64,000 bases of DNA. Origin: Ruegeria sp. PrR005 (lineage in GTDB: Bacteria > Pseudomonadota > Alphaproteobacteria > Rhodobacterales > Rhodobacteraceae). The notes beneath the pieces are model-generated. The model saw nothing but the letters and a program-made list of their open reading frames with translations. It was not told the DNA's origin and ran no database searches. The translations under genes were made by a program, and so were the position numbers. This document shows positions 49,901 through 57,880 of this stretch, piece by piece; positions within the stretch are counted from its first letter, which is position 1; every line of letters begins with the position of its first letter. The stretch covers positions 124,001 through 188,000 of the forward strand of contig NZ_JAAGOX010000057.1 of assembly GCF_010500245.1 (NCBI RefSeq), in the 5' to 3' direction.

Positions 49901-50461
49901 GGCCTCGGGCGCGCCACCCTCGCCCGGGTGGCGTTGCAGCTCGATATAGAGGCGGTCGGGGAACATCCCCGCCAGCTGGTCCACCAGCGCCTCGGCCGCC
50001 GGGCGCTGACCCTGCTGCAAAAGCCGCCCCACCGGCCCGTCGGGCCCGCCGCTGAGACAGATCAGCCCTTCGGAATGGGCGGCAAGCTCGTCCAGCGTGA
50101 CCTGCGGCAGCTGCCCGCCCTTGTCGATGTAAAGGCAGCTGTTGAGCTTCATCAGGTTCTCGTACCCCGCCTCGGACTGGGCCAGCAGAACGATCCCGGC
50201 AGGCGGCTTCGGCTTTTCCCCCGGCATCGGCGTGACATAGGCCAGCGAGACCTGGCAGCCGATGATCGGCTGGATGCCCGCGCCGCTGGCCGAAACCGAG
50301 AATTCCAGCGCGGCAAAGAGGTTGTTGGTATCGGTGACCGCCACCGCCGGCATGCCCATCTTCTCGCAAAGCGCGGGCAGTTTCTTGAGCCGGATCGCGC
50401 CTTCGAGAAGCGAGTATTCGGTATGCAGGCGGAGGTGGATGAATCGGGGGGTACTGCTCAT
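46961..50461 (-). CDS. dnaE: DNA polymerase III alpha subunit
   Basis: The replicative DNA polymerase catalytic subunit, 1166 residues, near the normal 1160. It has the N-terminal PHP domain (FIHLRLHTEYSLLEGA and VTDTNNLF), the palm with catalytic Asp residues in SMPDFDIDFCMDRREEV near residue 400, the region GPGRGSGAGSLVAYAL near 365, the helix-hairpin-helix near residue 880, and an OB fold near 1000 (VVAGRQERKSARGNRFAFAQ). The PHP is kept but not evaluated for exonuclease residues. It stands alone, divergent from the TSUP gene. Confidence 0.97.
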   Translation of the reverse strand: MSSTPRFIHLRLHTEYSLLEGAIRLKKLPALCEKMGMPAVAVTDTNNLFAALEFSVSASGAGIQPIIGCQVSLAYVTPMPGEKPKPPAGIVLLAQSEAGYENLMKLNSCLYIDKGGQLPQVTLDELAAHSEGLICLSGGPDGPVGRLLQQGQRPAAEALVDQLAGMFPDRLYIELQRHPGEGGAPEAERLTERGHVEMAYAKGLPLVATNDVYFPSSDMYEAHDALICIAEGAYVDQQQGRRRLTAQHYLKSPQEMATLFADLPEAVENTVEIARRCAFMAYKRAPILPKFADDEVQELRRQANAGLQARLAVIPHAVSAEDYQKRLDFELDIIEGMGFPGYFLIVADFIKWAKDHDIPVGPGRGSGAGSLVAYALTITDLDPLRYSLLFERFLNPERVSMPDFDIDFCMDRREEVIRYVQEKYGRDKVGQIITFGALLSKAAVRDIGRVLQMPYGQVDRLSKMIPVEGVKPVSIEKALADEPRLRDAAREEEVVDRLLTYGQQVEGLLRNASTHAAGVVIGDRPLDALVPLYQDPRSDMPATQFNMKWVEQAGLVKFDFLGLKTLTVIQNAMDLIFKSGRPLHMAADGRQLYDPAEGAENQINAIPLDDEPTYKLYSAAKTVAVFQVESSGMMDALKRMKPTCIEDIVALVALYRPGPMENIPVYCEVKNGVRDLASIHPSIDFILEETQGIIVYQEQVMQIAQVMAGYSLGGADLLRRAMGKKIAEEMAKERPKFIQGATANGVTKEKAGEVFDLLEKFANYGFNKSHAAAYAVVSYQTAWLKANHPVEFMAGVMNCDIHLTDKLAVYFEEVRKGLGLPYVPPCVNRSQATFDVVNGELVYALGALKNVGVEAMRLVVEGRGQKPFVNLFDVARRVDLKKVGKRPLEMLARAGAFDQLDPNRRRVFESIEALSAYSAAIHDQKASNQVSLFGEAGDDLPEPRLAAVPDWLPAERLSEEFKAIGFYLSGHPLDDYMPALKRRGVLTLDEVTEQARSGPVLAKMAGVVAGRQERKSARGNRFAFAQMSDPTGAFEVTLFSEVLEKSRDYLETGAHVVLTAEATMEADQLKLLARSVGPADTVVAEAGATGLRVFMDDASAVATVAHILAEAAQAARNAARGPIQLCLMDPGLPGEVEMDLGQDFPLNPQIKGAIKSLDGVLDVEEI

Positions 50462-50560
50462 GCCAGAGACGATAGGCGATCCGGATCAGGGGCGCCACGG
50501 GGGATGTGACGACCCCGGCGAAAACCCCGATTGCGGGACGCCCGGGAATAGCTTAGCGAG

Positions 50561-51358
50561 ATGGCAACCAGGCTCTTTTCCCCCGAGTCGCCCTTGGACC
50601 TGTTCCTGACCTTCGCCCTTGTGGGCTTTATCGCGCAGCTTGCAGACAGTGCCCTGGGCATGGGGTTCGGTGTCATCTCGGCCTCGGTGCTTTTGGCCCA
50701 AGGTGTGCCGCCGCCGCTGGTGTCCGCCAGTGTCAACGCGGCCAAGGTGCCGACCGGCATCGTGGCGGGGATTTCCCATGCGCTCAACGGCAATATCGAC
50801 AAGGCGCTGTTTGGGCGCCTGGCGCTGGCCGGGGCGGCGGGCGGCATCATCGGCGCGCTGATTTTGGGCGAGCTGAAACGGCCGGTGCTGACGGTGATCA
50901 TCGGCGGATACCTCTTGCTGATCGGCGGGCTGATCCTGTGGCGCGGGCTGTCGGGGCGGGCGCCGCGCCTGTTGGCGACCGGACGGATCTCGGCGCTGGG
51001 GGCCACCGGCGGGCTGATCGAGGGGATCGGCGGCAGCTGGGGACCGGTGGTGACCAGCGGGCTGATCAGCGCGGGCCACGAGCCGCGCCGCGCCATCGGG
51101 TCCTCGGCGCTGGCCGAGCTGGTGGTCAGCCTGACGGTGTTCCTGGCGCTGATGGCCGGGTACCATCTGGGCCGATGGGGCACCGGGCGCGACCTGCACG
51201 AGGTGTTGCTGCCCGTGGCTGGACTGGTGGCCGGCGGCGTGCCTGCCGCGCTGGTGGGCGGCCGGCTGGCGGCCATCGCGCCGCGGCGGCCCCTGACGGT
51301 GGCGGTTGGAGTGCTGGCGATCGGGATCGGCCTGCAACGGCTGGCCTCGCTGCTCTGA
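50561..51358 (+). CDS. TSUP (TauE/SafE) family membrane permease
   Basis: A 265-residue inner membrane protein with about 8 hydrophobic helices in two repeats, each starting with a glycine-rich segment (AQLADSALGMGFGVISASVL near residue 22 and SALGATGGLIEGIGGSWGPV near residue 147). TSUP proteins export or import small sulfur-containing or organic anions such as sulfite, sulfoacetate or taurine-derived products. No sulfonate genes lie next to it. It stands alone, divergent from dnaE and upstream of the xdh operon by 315 nt, so a link to xanthine dehydrogenase is not evident. Confidence 0.88.
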   Translation: MATRLFSPESPLDLFLTFALVGFIAQLADSALGMGFGVISASVLLAQGVPPPLVSASVNAAKVPTGIVAGISHALNGNIDKALFGRLALAGAAGGIIGALILGELKRPVLTVIIGGYLLLIGGLILWRGLSGRAPRLLATGRISALGATGGLIEGIGGSWGPVVTSGLISAGHEPRRAIGSSALAELVVSLTVFLALMAGYHLGRWGTGRDLHEVLLPVAGLVAGGVPAALVGGRLAAIAPRRPLTVAVGVLAIGIGLQRLASLL

Positions 51359-51638
51359 GGCGGCAGGACGGGCCGCAGACTACCACCCGTTCGCCAAAAG
51401 GCCGCTTGCGATTATTCGTTAAAACCTGAAGGTCTTTCAAACCCGCGTCCGGGCCGCAGGGGCAGACCGTTGATTCAGTTGGAGTATTTTTCAGGCATCT
51501 TTTCAAACCCGCGACGGACAACGCAAAAATGTTGCAGCGCAGAATGAGTTTTTCTTGCCAGATGGCCGCTCGCGTTTCTAACCTTTTGCCATAACACAGC
51601 CCGCCTCTTCTTCTACGTCGCATCGAAGGAGGGCACCG
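51359..51638. promoter_or_regulatory. Upstream region of the xdh operon with a direct repeat
   Basis: This gap should carry the xdh promoter. A 13-nt sequence, TTTCAAACCCGCG, occurs twice, at 51435-51447 and 51501-51513 (66 nt apart, about six helical turns), a spacing suited to a dimeric regulator. GGAGTATTTTT at 51481 resembles part of the palindromic element found inside xdhA and xdhB and may be a decayed copy. No purine riboswitch fold was recognised. Confidence 0.45.
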
Positions 51639-51677
51639 ATGGGCCAACAGGGTAAGGCGACGGGTTTCACAGTATGA
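51639..51677 (+). CDS. 12-residue leader ORF coupled to xdhA
   Basis: [12 protein letters not shown] is encoded from ATG 51639, preceded 5 nt upstream by AAGGAGGG, the best ribosome binding site of the region. Its stop TGA (51675-51677) overlaps the xdhA ATG (51674-51676), while xdhA has no good binding site of its own. Ribosomes ending the leader could restart at xdhA. No codon run typical of attenuation is seen. Whether the peptide itself matters is unknown. Confidence 0.55.
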   Translation: MGQQGKATGFTV

Positions 51678-53059
51678 AGATCACGTTTCTTCTGAACGGA
51701 GAGACAGTGGAGCTGGTGGAGGCCGACCCCACCGCGACGCTGCTCGACTGGCTGCGCGAGGATCGCGGTCTGACCGGCACCAAGGAAGGCTGCAACGAGG
51801 GCGATTGCGGCGCATGCACCGTGGCCGTCAGCGATGCCGACGGCACCCGCGCCCTGAACGCCTGCATCCTGTTCTTGCCGCAGCTTCACGGCAAGGCGGT
51901 GCGCACGGTCGAGGGGCTGGGCGGCAGCCATCCGGTGCAACAGGCCATGGTGACCCATCACGGCAGCCAGTGCGGCTTCTGCACGCCGGGCTTCGTGATG
52001 TCGATGGTTGCGGGCCATGCCGAGGGCGCCACCGACCACGACACCCAGCTGGCCGGCAATCTCTGCCGCTGCACCGGCTATGCCCCGATCATCCGCGCCG
52101 CCCGTGCGGTCGAAAGCGCGCCGAAACCCGACTGGCTCGCCACCGATCGCGCCTTCATTTCGCCGGAAATACTCCGGGGGGAGGCCGCAGGCCGGGGGGC
52201 AGAGCCCCCCTCCTCCCCCACCTCAAGCGATGAACTCGCGGCCCTCTACGAAGCCCACCCCGACGCCACGCTGGTCGCCGGGGCGACCGATGTGGGCCTC
52301 TGGGTCACCAAGCAGCTGCGCGAGTTGCCCAAGGTCATTTTCCTCTCCGGCTGCGCCGACCTTAAAGAGATCGAGGTCACCGATACACATGTGCGCCTGG
52401 GCGCCATGGTCGACATGAACCGGATGCGCGACGCCGTCGCCCCCCTGCACCCCTCTTATGGTGAGATGATCCGCCGCTATGCCAGCGTGCAGGTGCGCAA
52501 CGCCGCCACTGTCGGCGGCAATATCGCCAATGGCTCGCCCATCGGCGACAACCCGCCCGCGCTGATCGCGCTGGGCGCCACCCTGCATCTGCGCAAGGGC
52601 GACACACGCCGCGACCTGCCGCTCGAGGCGTTCTTCCTCGACTATGGCAAGCAGGACCGCGCGCCGGGCGAGTTTGTCGAGGCGGTGAGTTTCCCGCGCC
52701 AACCCGACCGGCTGAAATGCTACAAGCTGTCGAAGCGTTTCGATCAGGATATCTCGGCCGTTTGCGGCTGTTTCAACATCACCGTCGAGGGTGGCATCGT
52801 TACCGCCGCCCGCATCGCCTTTGGCGGCATGGCGGGCATCCCGAAACGCGCCCGCGCGGTCGAAGCTGCGCTGATCGGACAGCCATGGACGCAACAGGTT
52901 GTTAACGCCGCGCTGCCAGAGTTCGAGGTCGATTTCACCCCGATGTCGGACATGCGCGCCTCGGCCGCTTACCGGATGGAGACCGCCAAGGCGATGCTGA
53001 GCCGCTATTTCACCGAGGATCAGGGCCAGTTGGCCAATGTGCTGGAGGTACGGGCATGA
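51674..53059 (+). CDS. xdhA: Xanthine dehydrogenase small subunit (2Fe-2S, FAD)
   Basis: The iron-sulfur and FAD subunit of xanthine dehydrogenase, 461 residues. Two 2Fe-2S clusters are marked by [10 protein letters not shown] plus NACILF near residues 38-60 and by CGFCTPGF plus LCRCTGYAP near residues 100-137. The FAD domain runs from about residue 190 ([14 protein letters not shown]) and [20 protein letters not shown] near 275. Between the domains, residues 162-180 are encoded by a palindromic repeat read in frame (52156-52210), giving an odd Gly/Arg/Pro-rich linker. Translation is probably coupled to the leader ORF upstream and to xdhB downstream (ATGA overlap). Confidence 0.95.
   Translation: MKITFLLNGETVELVEADPTATLLDWLREDRGLTGTKEGCNEGDCGACTVAVSDADGTRALNACILFLPQLHGKAVRTVEGLGGSHPVQQAMVTHHGSQCGFCTPGFVMSMVAGHAEGATDHDTQLAGNLCRCTGYAPIIRAARAVESAPKPDWLATDRAFISPEILRGEAAGRGAEPPSSPTSSDELAALYEAHPDATLVAGATDVGLWVTKQLRELPKVIFLSGCADLKEIEVTDTHVRLGAMVDMNRMRDAVAPLHPSYGEMIRRYASVQVRNAATVGGNIANGSPIGDNPPALIALGATLHLRKGDTRRDLPLEAFFLDYGKQDRAPGEFVEAVSFPRQPDRLKCYKLSKRFDQDISAVCGCFNITVEGGIVTAARIAFGGMAGIPKRARAVEAALIGQPWTQQVVNAALPEFEVDFTPMSDMRASAAYRMETAKAMLSRYFTEDQGQLANVLEVRA
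52156..52210 (+). repeat. Palindromic element inside xdhA, in frame
   Basis: The element has a 26-nt block starting CATTTCGCCGGAAATACTC (52156-52181), a 12-nt spacer, then the perfect hairpin GGGGGGC-AGA-GCCCCCC (52194-52210). It lies in the linker between the iron-sulfur and FAD domains. The reverse complement of xdhB 54201-54246 is the same except for one base in the block, with a spacer shorter by 9 nt. Confidence 0.85.
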
Positions 53060-55386
53060 GCGTTGCAAAACCCCTGCCGCATGACGCGGCACCGCTGCAC
53101 GTGGCCGGCACCGCCCGTTATGTCGACGATATCCCCACCCCGCGCGACACGCTGCATCTGGCCTTTGGCCTGAGCACGATTGCCAAGGGGCGGATCACCG
53201 CGATGGATCTGGACGCGGTCCGGCAAGCGCCCGGCGTGGTGCTGGTGATGACGGCCGATGACCTGCCCTTTGCCAACGATGTCTCGCCCTCGATCCATGA
53301 CGAGCCTTTGCTCTCGGACGGTACGGTCAACTACGTGGGCCAGCCGATCTTCGCGGTGGTGGCGACCAGCCACCTGGCCGCGCGCAAGGCGGTGCGGCGG
53401 GCGCGGATCGACTATGCCGAGGAACCCGCGATCCTGACCATCGAACAGGCGCTGGCGGCCAACAGCCGGTTCGAGGACGGGCCGCGCATCTATGAAAAGG
53501 GCGATGCCGAGGCGGCGATTGCCGGGGCGGCCCATGTGATCGAAGGCACGTTCGAGCTGGGCGGGCAGGAGCATTTCTATCTCGAAGGTCAGGCCGCGCT
53601 GGCCCTGCCCGGCGAGGGCGGCGACATGCTGGTCCACAGCTCCACCCAGCATCCGACCGAGATCCAGCACAAGGTGGCCGAGGCTTTGGGCGTGCCGATG
53701 CACGCCGTCCGGGTCGAGACCCGCCGCATGGGCGGCGGCTTTGGCGGCAAGGAGAGCCAAGGCAACGCGCTGGCGGTGGCCTGCGCCGTGGCGGCGCGCG
53801 CCACCGGCCGCGCCTGCAAGATGCGCTATGACCGCGACGACGACATGGTGATCACCGGCAAGCGCCACGCGTTCCGCATCGCCTATCGCGCCGGGTTCGA
53901 CACGGAGGGCCGGATATTGGGCGTCTCCTTCCTGCATCACGCGATCTGCGGCTGGGCGCAGGATCTGTCGCTGCCGGTGGCGGATCGGGCGATGCTGCAT
54001 GCGGACAATGCCTATCTGCTGCCCAACGCGCGGATCGAAAGCCACCGGCTGAAGACCAATACCCAATCCGCCACCGCCTATCGCGGGTTTGGCGGGCCGC
54101 AGGGGATGGTCGGGATCGAGCGGGTTATGGACCATGCCGCGCATGTGCTGGGGATCGACCCGGTCGAGTTGAGGCAGCGCAATTACTATGCGGCGCCGGC
54201 GGGGGGCTCTGCCCCCCACACCCCCCGGAGTATTTCCAGCGAAATGAAGGAGAACACCACGCCCTATGGGCAGGTGGTCGAGGATTTCGAACTGCACGGG
54301 ATGACCGAGGCGCTGCTGGCGTCGTCGGATTACGCCACGCGAAAGGCGGCGGTGGCGGCGTGGAACGCGGCCAACCCGATCGTCAAGCGGGGCATCGCCT
54401 TTTCGCCGGTAAAGTTCGGGATTTCCTTTACCCTCACTCATCTGAACCAGGCGGGCGCGCTGGTGCATGTCTATCAGGACGGCTCCGTGCATCTGAACCA
54501 TGGCGGCACCGAGATGGGCCAGGGCCTGTTCCAGAAAGTGGCGCAGGTGGCGGCAAGCCGGTTCGGCATTCCGCTGGAGATGGTCAAGATCACCGCCACC
54601 GATACAGCCAAGGTGCCCAATACTTCGGCCACGGCGGCCTCGTCGGGGTCGGACCTGAATGGCATGGCGGTCAAGGCCGCCTGCGACACCATCCGCGACC
54701 GGATGGCGGCCTCTCTGGCCGAGCGGCATCAGGCGGAGGTCGCCTCGGTCCGGTTCGGGAATGGGCAGGTCGAGGTGGGCGAGGCGCGCTACAGCTTTGC
54801 CGAAGCGGCGGCGCTGGCCTATCAGGGGCGGATCAGCCTGTCGGCGACCGGGTTCTACAAGACGCCCAAGATCGAATGGGACCGGATCCAGGGACGCGGG
54901 CGGCCGTTTTACTACTTTGCCTATGGCGCCTCGGTGACCGAGGTGGCGGTGGACACGCTGACCGGCGAATACCGCATCCTGCGCGCGGACATCCTGCATG
55001 ATGCCGGTGCCTCGCTGAACCCCGATCTGGATATCGGCCAGGTCGAGGGCGGCTATGTGCAGGGTGCGGGCTGGCTGACCACCGAGGAGCTGGTCTGGGA
55101 CGATCACGGACGGCTGAGGACGCATGCGCCTTCGACCTACAAGATCCCGGCCTGTTCGGACCGGCCCGAGGTGTTCAACGTGGCGCTATGGGACGGGCAG
55201 AACCGTGAGGACACGATCTACCGGTCGAAGGCCGTGGGCGAGCCGCCGTTCATGCTGGGCATCTCGGCCTGGCTGGCTTTGTCTGATGCTGTGGCGTCCT
55301 GTGGCGATGCCTATCCGGCGCTGAACGCGCCCGCGACGGCGGAGGAGGTCTGGAAAGGCATCCGGAGGCTTGGCGATGGCATTTGA
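53056..55386 (+). CDS. xdhB: Xanthine dehydrogenase large (molybdenum) subunit
   Basis: The molybdopterin-binding subunit, 776 residues, which with XdhA oxidises hypoxanthine and xanthine to urate with NAD+. Motifs are [15 protein letters not shown] near residue 173, [11 protein letters not shown] near 227, the purine-site Arg in [14 protein letters not shown] near 340, [17 protein letters not shown] near 478 and the active-site Glu in [11 protein letters not shown] near 727. Residues 382-397, after the NYY conserved for the family, are encoded by the palindromic repeat (54201-54246) and form an odd Gly/Ser/Pro-rich loop. ATGA overlap with xdhA; the stop overlaps the start of xdhC. Confidence 0.96.
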   Translation: MSVAKPLPHDAAPLHVAGTARYVDDIPTPRDTLHLAFGLSTIAKGRITAMDLDAVRQAPGVVLVMTADDLPFANDVSPSIHDEPLLSDGTVNYVGQPIFAVVATSHLAARKAVRRARIDYAEEPAILTIEQALAANSRFEDGPRIYEKGDAEAAIAGAAHVIEGTFELGGQEHFYLEGQAALALPGEGGDMLVHSSTQHPTEIQHKVAEALGVPMHAVRVETRRMGGGFGGKESQGNALAVACAVAARATGRACKMRYDRDDDMVITGKRHAFRIAYRAGFDTEGRILGVSFLHHAICGWAQDLSLPVADRAMLHADNAYLLPNARIESHRLKTNTQSATAYRGFGGPQGMVGIERVMDHAAHVLGIDPVELRQRNYYAAPAGGSAPHTPRSISSEMKENTTPYGQVVEDFELHGMTEALLASSDYATRKAAVAAWNAANPIVKRGIAFSPVKFGISFTLTHLNQAGALVHVYQDGSVHLNHGGTEMGQGLFQKVAQVAASRFGIPLEMVKITATDTAKVPNTSATAASSGSDLNGMAVKAACDTIRDRMAASLAERHQAEVASVRFGNGQVEVGEARYSFAEAAALAYQGRISLSATGFYKTPKIEWDRIQGRGRPFYYFAYGASVTEVAVDTLTGEYRILRADILHDAGASLNPDLDIGQVEGGYVQGAGWLTTEELVWDDHGRLRTHAPSTYKIPACSDRPEVFNVALWDGQNREDTIYRSKAVGEPPFMLGISAWLALSDAVASCGDAYPALNAPATAEEVWKGIRRLGDGI
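54201..54246 (-). repeat. Palindromic element inside xdhB, in frame, opposite orientation
   Basis: Read on the plus strand: hairpin GGGGGGC-TCT-GCCCCCC (54201-54217), spacer ACA, then CCCCCCGGAGTATTTCCAGC and GAAATG (54221-54246). It is the inverted copy of the xdhA element; the spacer is 3 nt instead of 12, a difference of exactly three codons. Its translation adds about 15 residues in a surface-loop region. Confidence 0.85.
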
Positions 55387-56308
55387 TCTGGAGGGGCTGC
55401 GCGCGGCGGTGGCCGACCATGGGGTGGTGACCCGGGTGGTGATCGCGGCGATCAGGGGATCGTCCCCGCGCGAGGTGGGCGCGGCGATGCTTGTCTGGAA
55501 GAACGGCCAGTCTGGCACTATCGGCGGCGGTGCCTTGGAGTTTCAGGCGGCAGAGGCGGCGCGGGCCGGGCGGCTGGGGCTGAGTCGGCATGCGCTGGGG
55601 CCGGAGCTGGGCCAGTGCTGCGGCGGGGCGGTGACGCTGTTGACGGAAGTCTGGGATGCGGCGCGGCTGGAGGCGATTGACGGCGAGGTTGTCGCGCGGG
55701 CGGCGAGCGGCGCGGCACCTGTGCCGCTGGCGGTCAAGCGCCTGCTGGCGCGGGCGCGCGGACAGGGTGTGCTCCCCGAGGCGCAGCTGGTCGGCGACTG
55801 GATGGTCGAGCCTGTGTTGAGACCGGCGCGGCAGCTCTGGATCTGGGGCGCGGGCCATGTGGGCCGGGCGCTGGTCGATGTGCTGTCGCCGCTGCCCGAG
55901 ATCGCCATCACCTGGGTCGATACCGGGGTGGAGCGGTTTCCCCAAGACGTTCCTGCCGGGGTGACGCCGCTATCCGCGGCGCGGCCCACCGATCTGGTTG
56001 CCTATGCGCCGCGCACGGCCGAGCACCTGATCCTGACCTATTCGCATGAACTGGACCTGGAACTGTGCAACCGCTTGCTGCGGCACGATTTTGCCTTTGC
56101 CGGGCTGATCGGCTCGGCTACCAAAAAGGCGCGATTCCGGTCGCGGCTGGCGGCCCTTGGCCACACGCCGCAGCAGGTCGCCCGCATCACCTGTCCCATC
56201 GGCGATCCCGCCCTGGGCAAACATCCCGCCAGCATCGCCATTGGCGTTGCCGCCCGGCTGCTGAGCCCGGCGCATAGCGAAAAGACAAGGAAGGAGCTGA
56301 GCGCGTGA
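55376..56308 (+). CDS. xdhC: Xanthine dehydrogenase accessory protein XdhC
   Basis: XdhC binds the molybdenum cofactor, helps its sulfuration and inserts it in XdhB. The 310-residue protein has the N-terminal XdhC/CoxI segment (GSSPREVGAAMLVWKNGQSG near residue 28 and GGGALEFQAAEAA) with CCGG near residue 80, then a Rossmann-like C-terminal half (WIWGAGHVGRALVDVLS near 158, GLIGSATKKARFRSRL near 243). ATG at 55376 has GGAGG 7 nt upstream; an in-frame TTG lies 6 nt earlier. It overlaps the xdhB stop by 11 nt and the ABC gene start (GTGA). Confidence 0.94.
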   Translation: MAFDLEGLRAAVADHGVVTRVVIAAIRGSSPREVGAAMLVWKNGQSGTIGGGALEFQAAEAARAGRLGLSRHALGPELGQCCGGAVTLLTEVWDAARLEAIDGEVVARAASGAAPVPLAVKRLLARARGQGVLPEAQLVGDWMVEPVLRPARQLWIWGAGHVGRALVDVLSPLPEIAITWVDTGVERFPQDVPAGVTPLSAARPTDLVAYAPRTAEHLILTYSHELDLELCNRLLRHDFAFAGLIGSATKKARFRSRLAALGHTPQQVARITCPIGDPALGKHPASIAIGVAARLLSPAHSEKTRKELSA

Positions 56309-57822
56309 GCACACCACTTCTGAGCATCAAGGGGCTGACCAAGGCCTATCCCGGCGTGGTCGCCAACGACAATGTCAGTTTCGACATTGGCGAGGGCGAG
56401 GTGCATGCCCTCTTGGGCGAGAACGGCGCGGGCAAGTCCACGCTGGTCAAGATGATCTATGGGCTGGTCAAGCCCGACAGCGGCACCATGTCCCTGCGCG
56501 GCGCGCCCTATGCGCCGCCTGAGCCACGCGCGGCGCGGGCCGACGGGATTGCCATGGTGTTCCAGCATTTCTCGCTGTTCGACGCGCTGAACGTGGCCGA
56601 GAACATCGCGCTGGGGATGGAGAACCCGCCCGCGATGGGCGATCTGGCCGCGCGCATCCGCGAGGTGAGCGAGACCTATGGCCTGCCTCTGGATCCGTTC
56701 CGCACCGTCGGTGATCTGAGCGCGGGCGAGCGGCAGCGGGTCGAGATCATCCGCTGCCTGTTGCAGGACCCCAAGCTGTTGATCATGGACGAGCCGACCA
56801 GCGTGCTGACGCCGCAGGAGGTGGAGATCCTGTTCCAGACGCTGCAAAAGCTGCGCTCCGAGGGGACCTCGATCCTCTATATCAGCCACAAGCTGGAGGA
56901 GATCCGCACGCTTTGCGATCATGCCACCATCCTGCGGCTGGGCAAGAACGTGGGCGAATGCACCCCGCGCGAGACCTCGGCCCGGGACATGGCCGAGATG
57001 ATGGTGGGCACGGCGCTGAAGACGCCGGAACGGTCGGGCCGGGAGTTCGGCGAGATCGCGCTGGATATCTCGGGCCTGTCGGTGCCCTCGCCCAGCGAAT
57101 TCGGCACCTCGCTGAAGAATGTGCATATGACGGTGCGCAAGGGCGAGGTTCTGGGCATCGGTGGGGTTGCGGGCAACGGGCAGGACGAGCTCTTGGCCGT
57201 CTTGTCGGGCGAGATCCTGACGGCGGCGGACGCGGTCAAGAAGGATGGCCAGCCGGTGGGCCGGATGGGTCCGACGGCGCGGCGGCGGCTGGGCCTGCTG
57301 ACGGCGCCCGAAGAACGGCTGGGCCATGCAGCGGCGCCCAACATGAGCCTTACGGAAAACGCGCTGCTCACCGGATCGGTGCGCGAGGGGCTGGAAAGCA
57401 ACGGGTTCCTGAAATGGGCCGAAACGCAGGCGTTCGCCGAGCGGATCATCAAGGAATTCGACGTGCGCACGCCGGGGCCGGAAAACGCGGCGCGGTCGCT
57501 GTCGGGCGGCAACCTGCAAAAATTCGTCATCGGGCGCGAGGTGTTGCAGAACCCTGACGTGCTGGTGGTGAACCAGCCCACCTGGGGCGTGGATGCATCG
57601 GCGGCGGCCGCGATCCGGCAGGCGCTGCTGGATCTGGCGGCCAAGGGCACGGCGGTGGTCTGCATCAGCCAGGACCTGGACGAGCTGATGGAGATCTCGG
57701 ACACGTTCGCGGCGCTGAACGAGGGGCGGCTGAGCGCACCGCGCACCACCACCGGGCTGACCGTGGACGAGATCGGCCTGATGATGGGCGGCGCCCACGG
57801 GATGGAGGTGGCGCATGTCTGA
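56305..57822 (+). CDS. Nucleoside/purine ABC transporter, double ATPase subunit
   Basis: A 505-residue protein with two ABC modules, as in RbsA/YufO-type importers. The first has Walker A GENGAGKSTLVK near residue 33, signature DLSAGERQRVEI near 140 and Walker B LLIMDEPTSVL near 160. The second has a degenerate Walker A GVAGNGQDELL near 290, signature SLSGGNLQKFVIG near 395 and VVNQPTWGVD instead of a normal Walker B. It starts with GTG overlapping the xdhC stop. With the two permeases and BmpA-like protein downstream it forms an importer for purine nucleosides or bases that feeds XdhAB. Confidence 0.92.
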   Translation: MSTPLLSIKGLTKAYPGVVANDNVSFDIGEGEVHALLGENGAGKSTLVKMIYGLVKPDSGTMSLRGAPYAPPEPRAARADGIAMVFQHFSLFDALNVAENIALGMENPPAMGDLAARIREVSETYGLPLDPFRTVGDLSAGERQRVEIIRCLLQDPKLLIMDEPTSVLTPQEVEILFQTLQKLRSEGTSILYISHKLEEIRTLCDHATILRLGKNVGECTPRETSARDMAEMMVGTALKTPERSGREFGEIALDISGLSVPSPSEFGTSLKNVHMTVRKGEVLGIGGVAGNGQDELLAVLSGEILTAADAVKKDGQPVGRMGPTARRRLGLLTAPEERLGHAAAPNMSLTENALLTGSVREGLESNGFLKWAETQAFAERIIKEFDVRTPGPENAARSLSGGNLQKFVIGREVLQNPDVLVVNQPTWGVDASAAAAIRQALLDLAAKGTAVVCISQDLDELMEISDTFAALNEGRLSAPRTTTGLTVDEIGLMMGGAHGMEVAHV

Positions 57823-57880
57823 CCTCATCCTGAAACAGACTGGCAACAAGAACACCGTGATTGGGGGGACGCGCGGATGA
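57815..57880 (+). CDS. 21-residue micro-ORF linking ATPase and permease genes
   Basis: ATG 57815 lies inside the end of the ATPase gene with GGAGGTG 4 nt upstream. The ORF encodes MSDLILKQTGNKNTVIGG plus TRG and ends with TGA overlapping the permease start (ATGA at 57877). It bridges a 54-nt gap between the two large genes, so it may pass ribosomes on to the permease. The peptide itself has no known homologue that I can name. Confidence 0.4.
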   Translation: MSDLILKQTGNKNTVIGGTRG

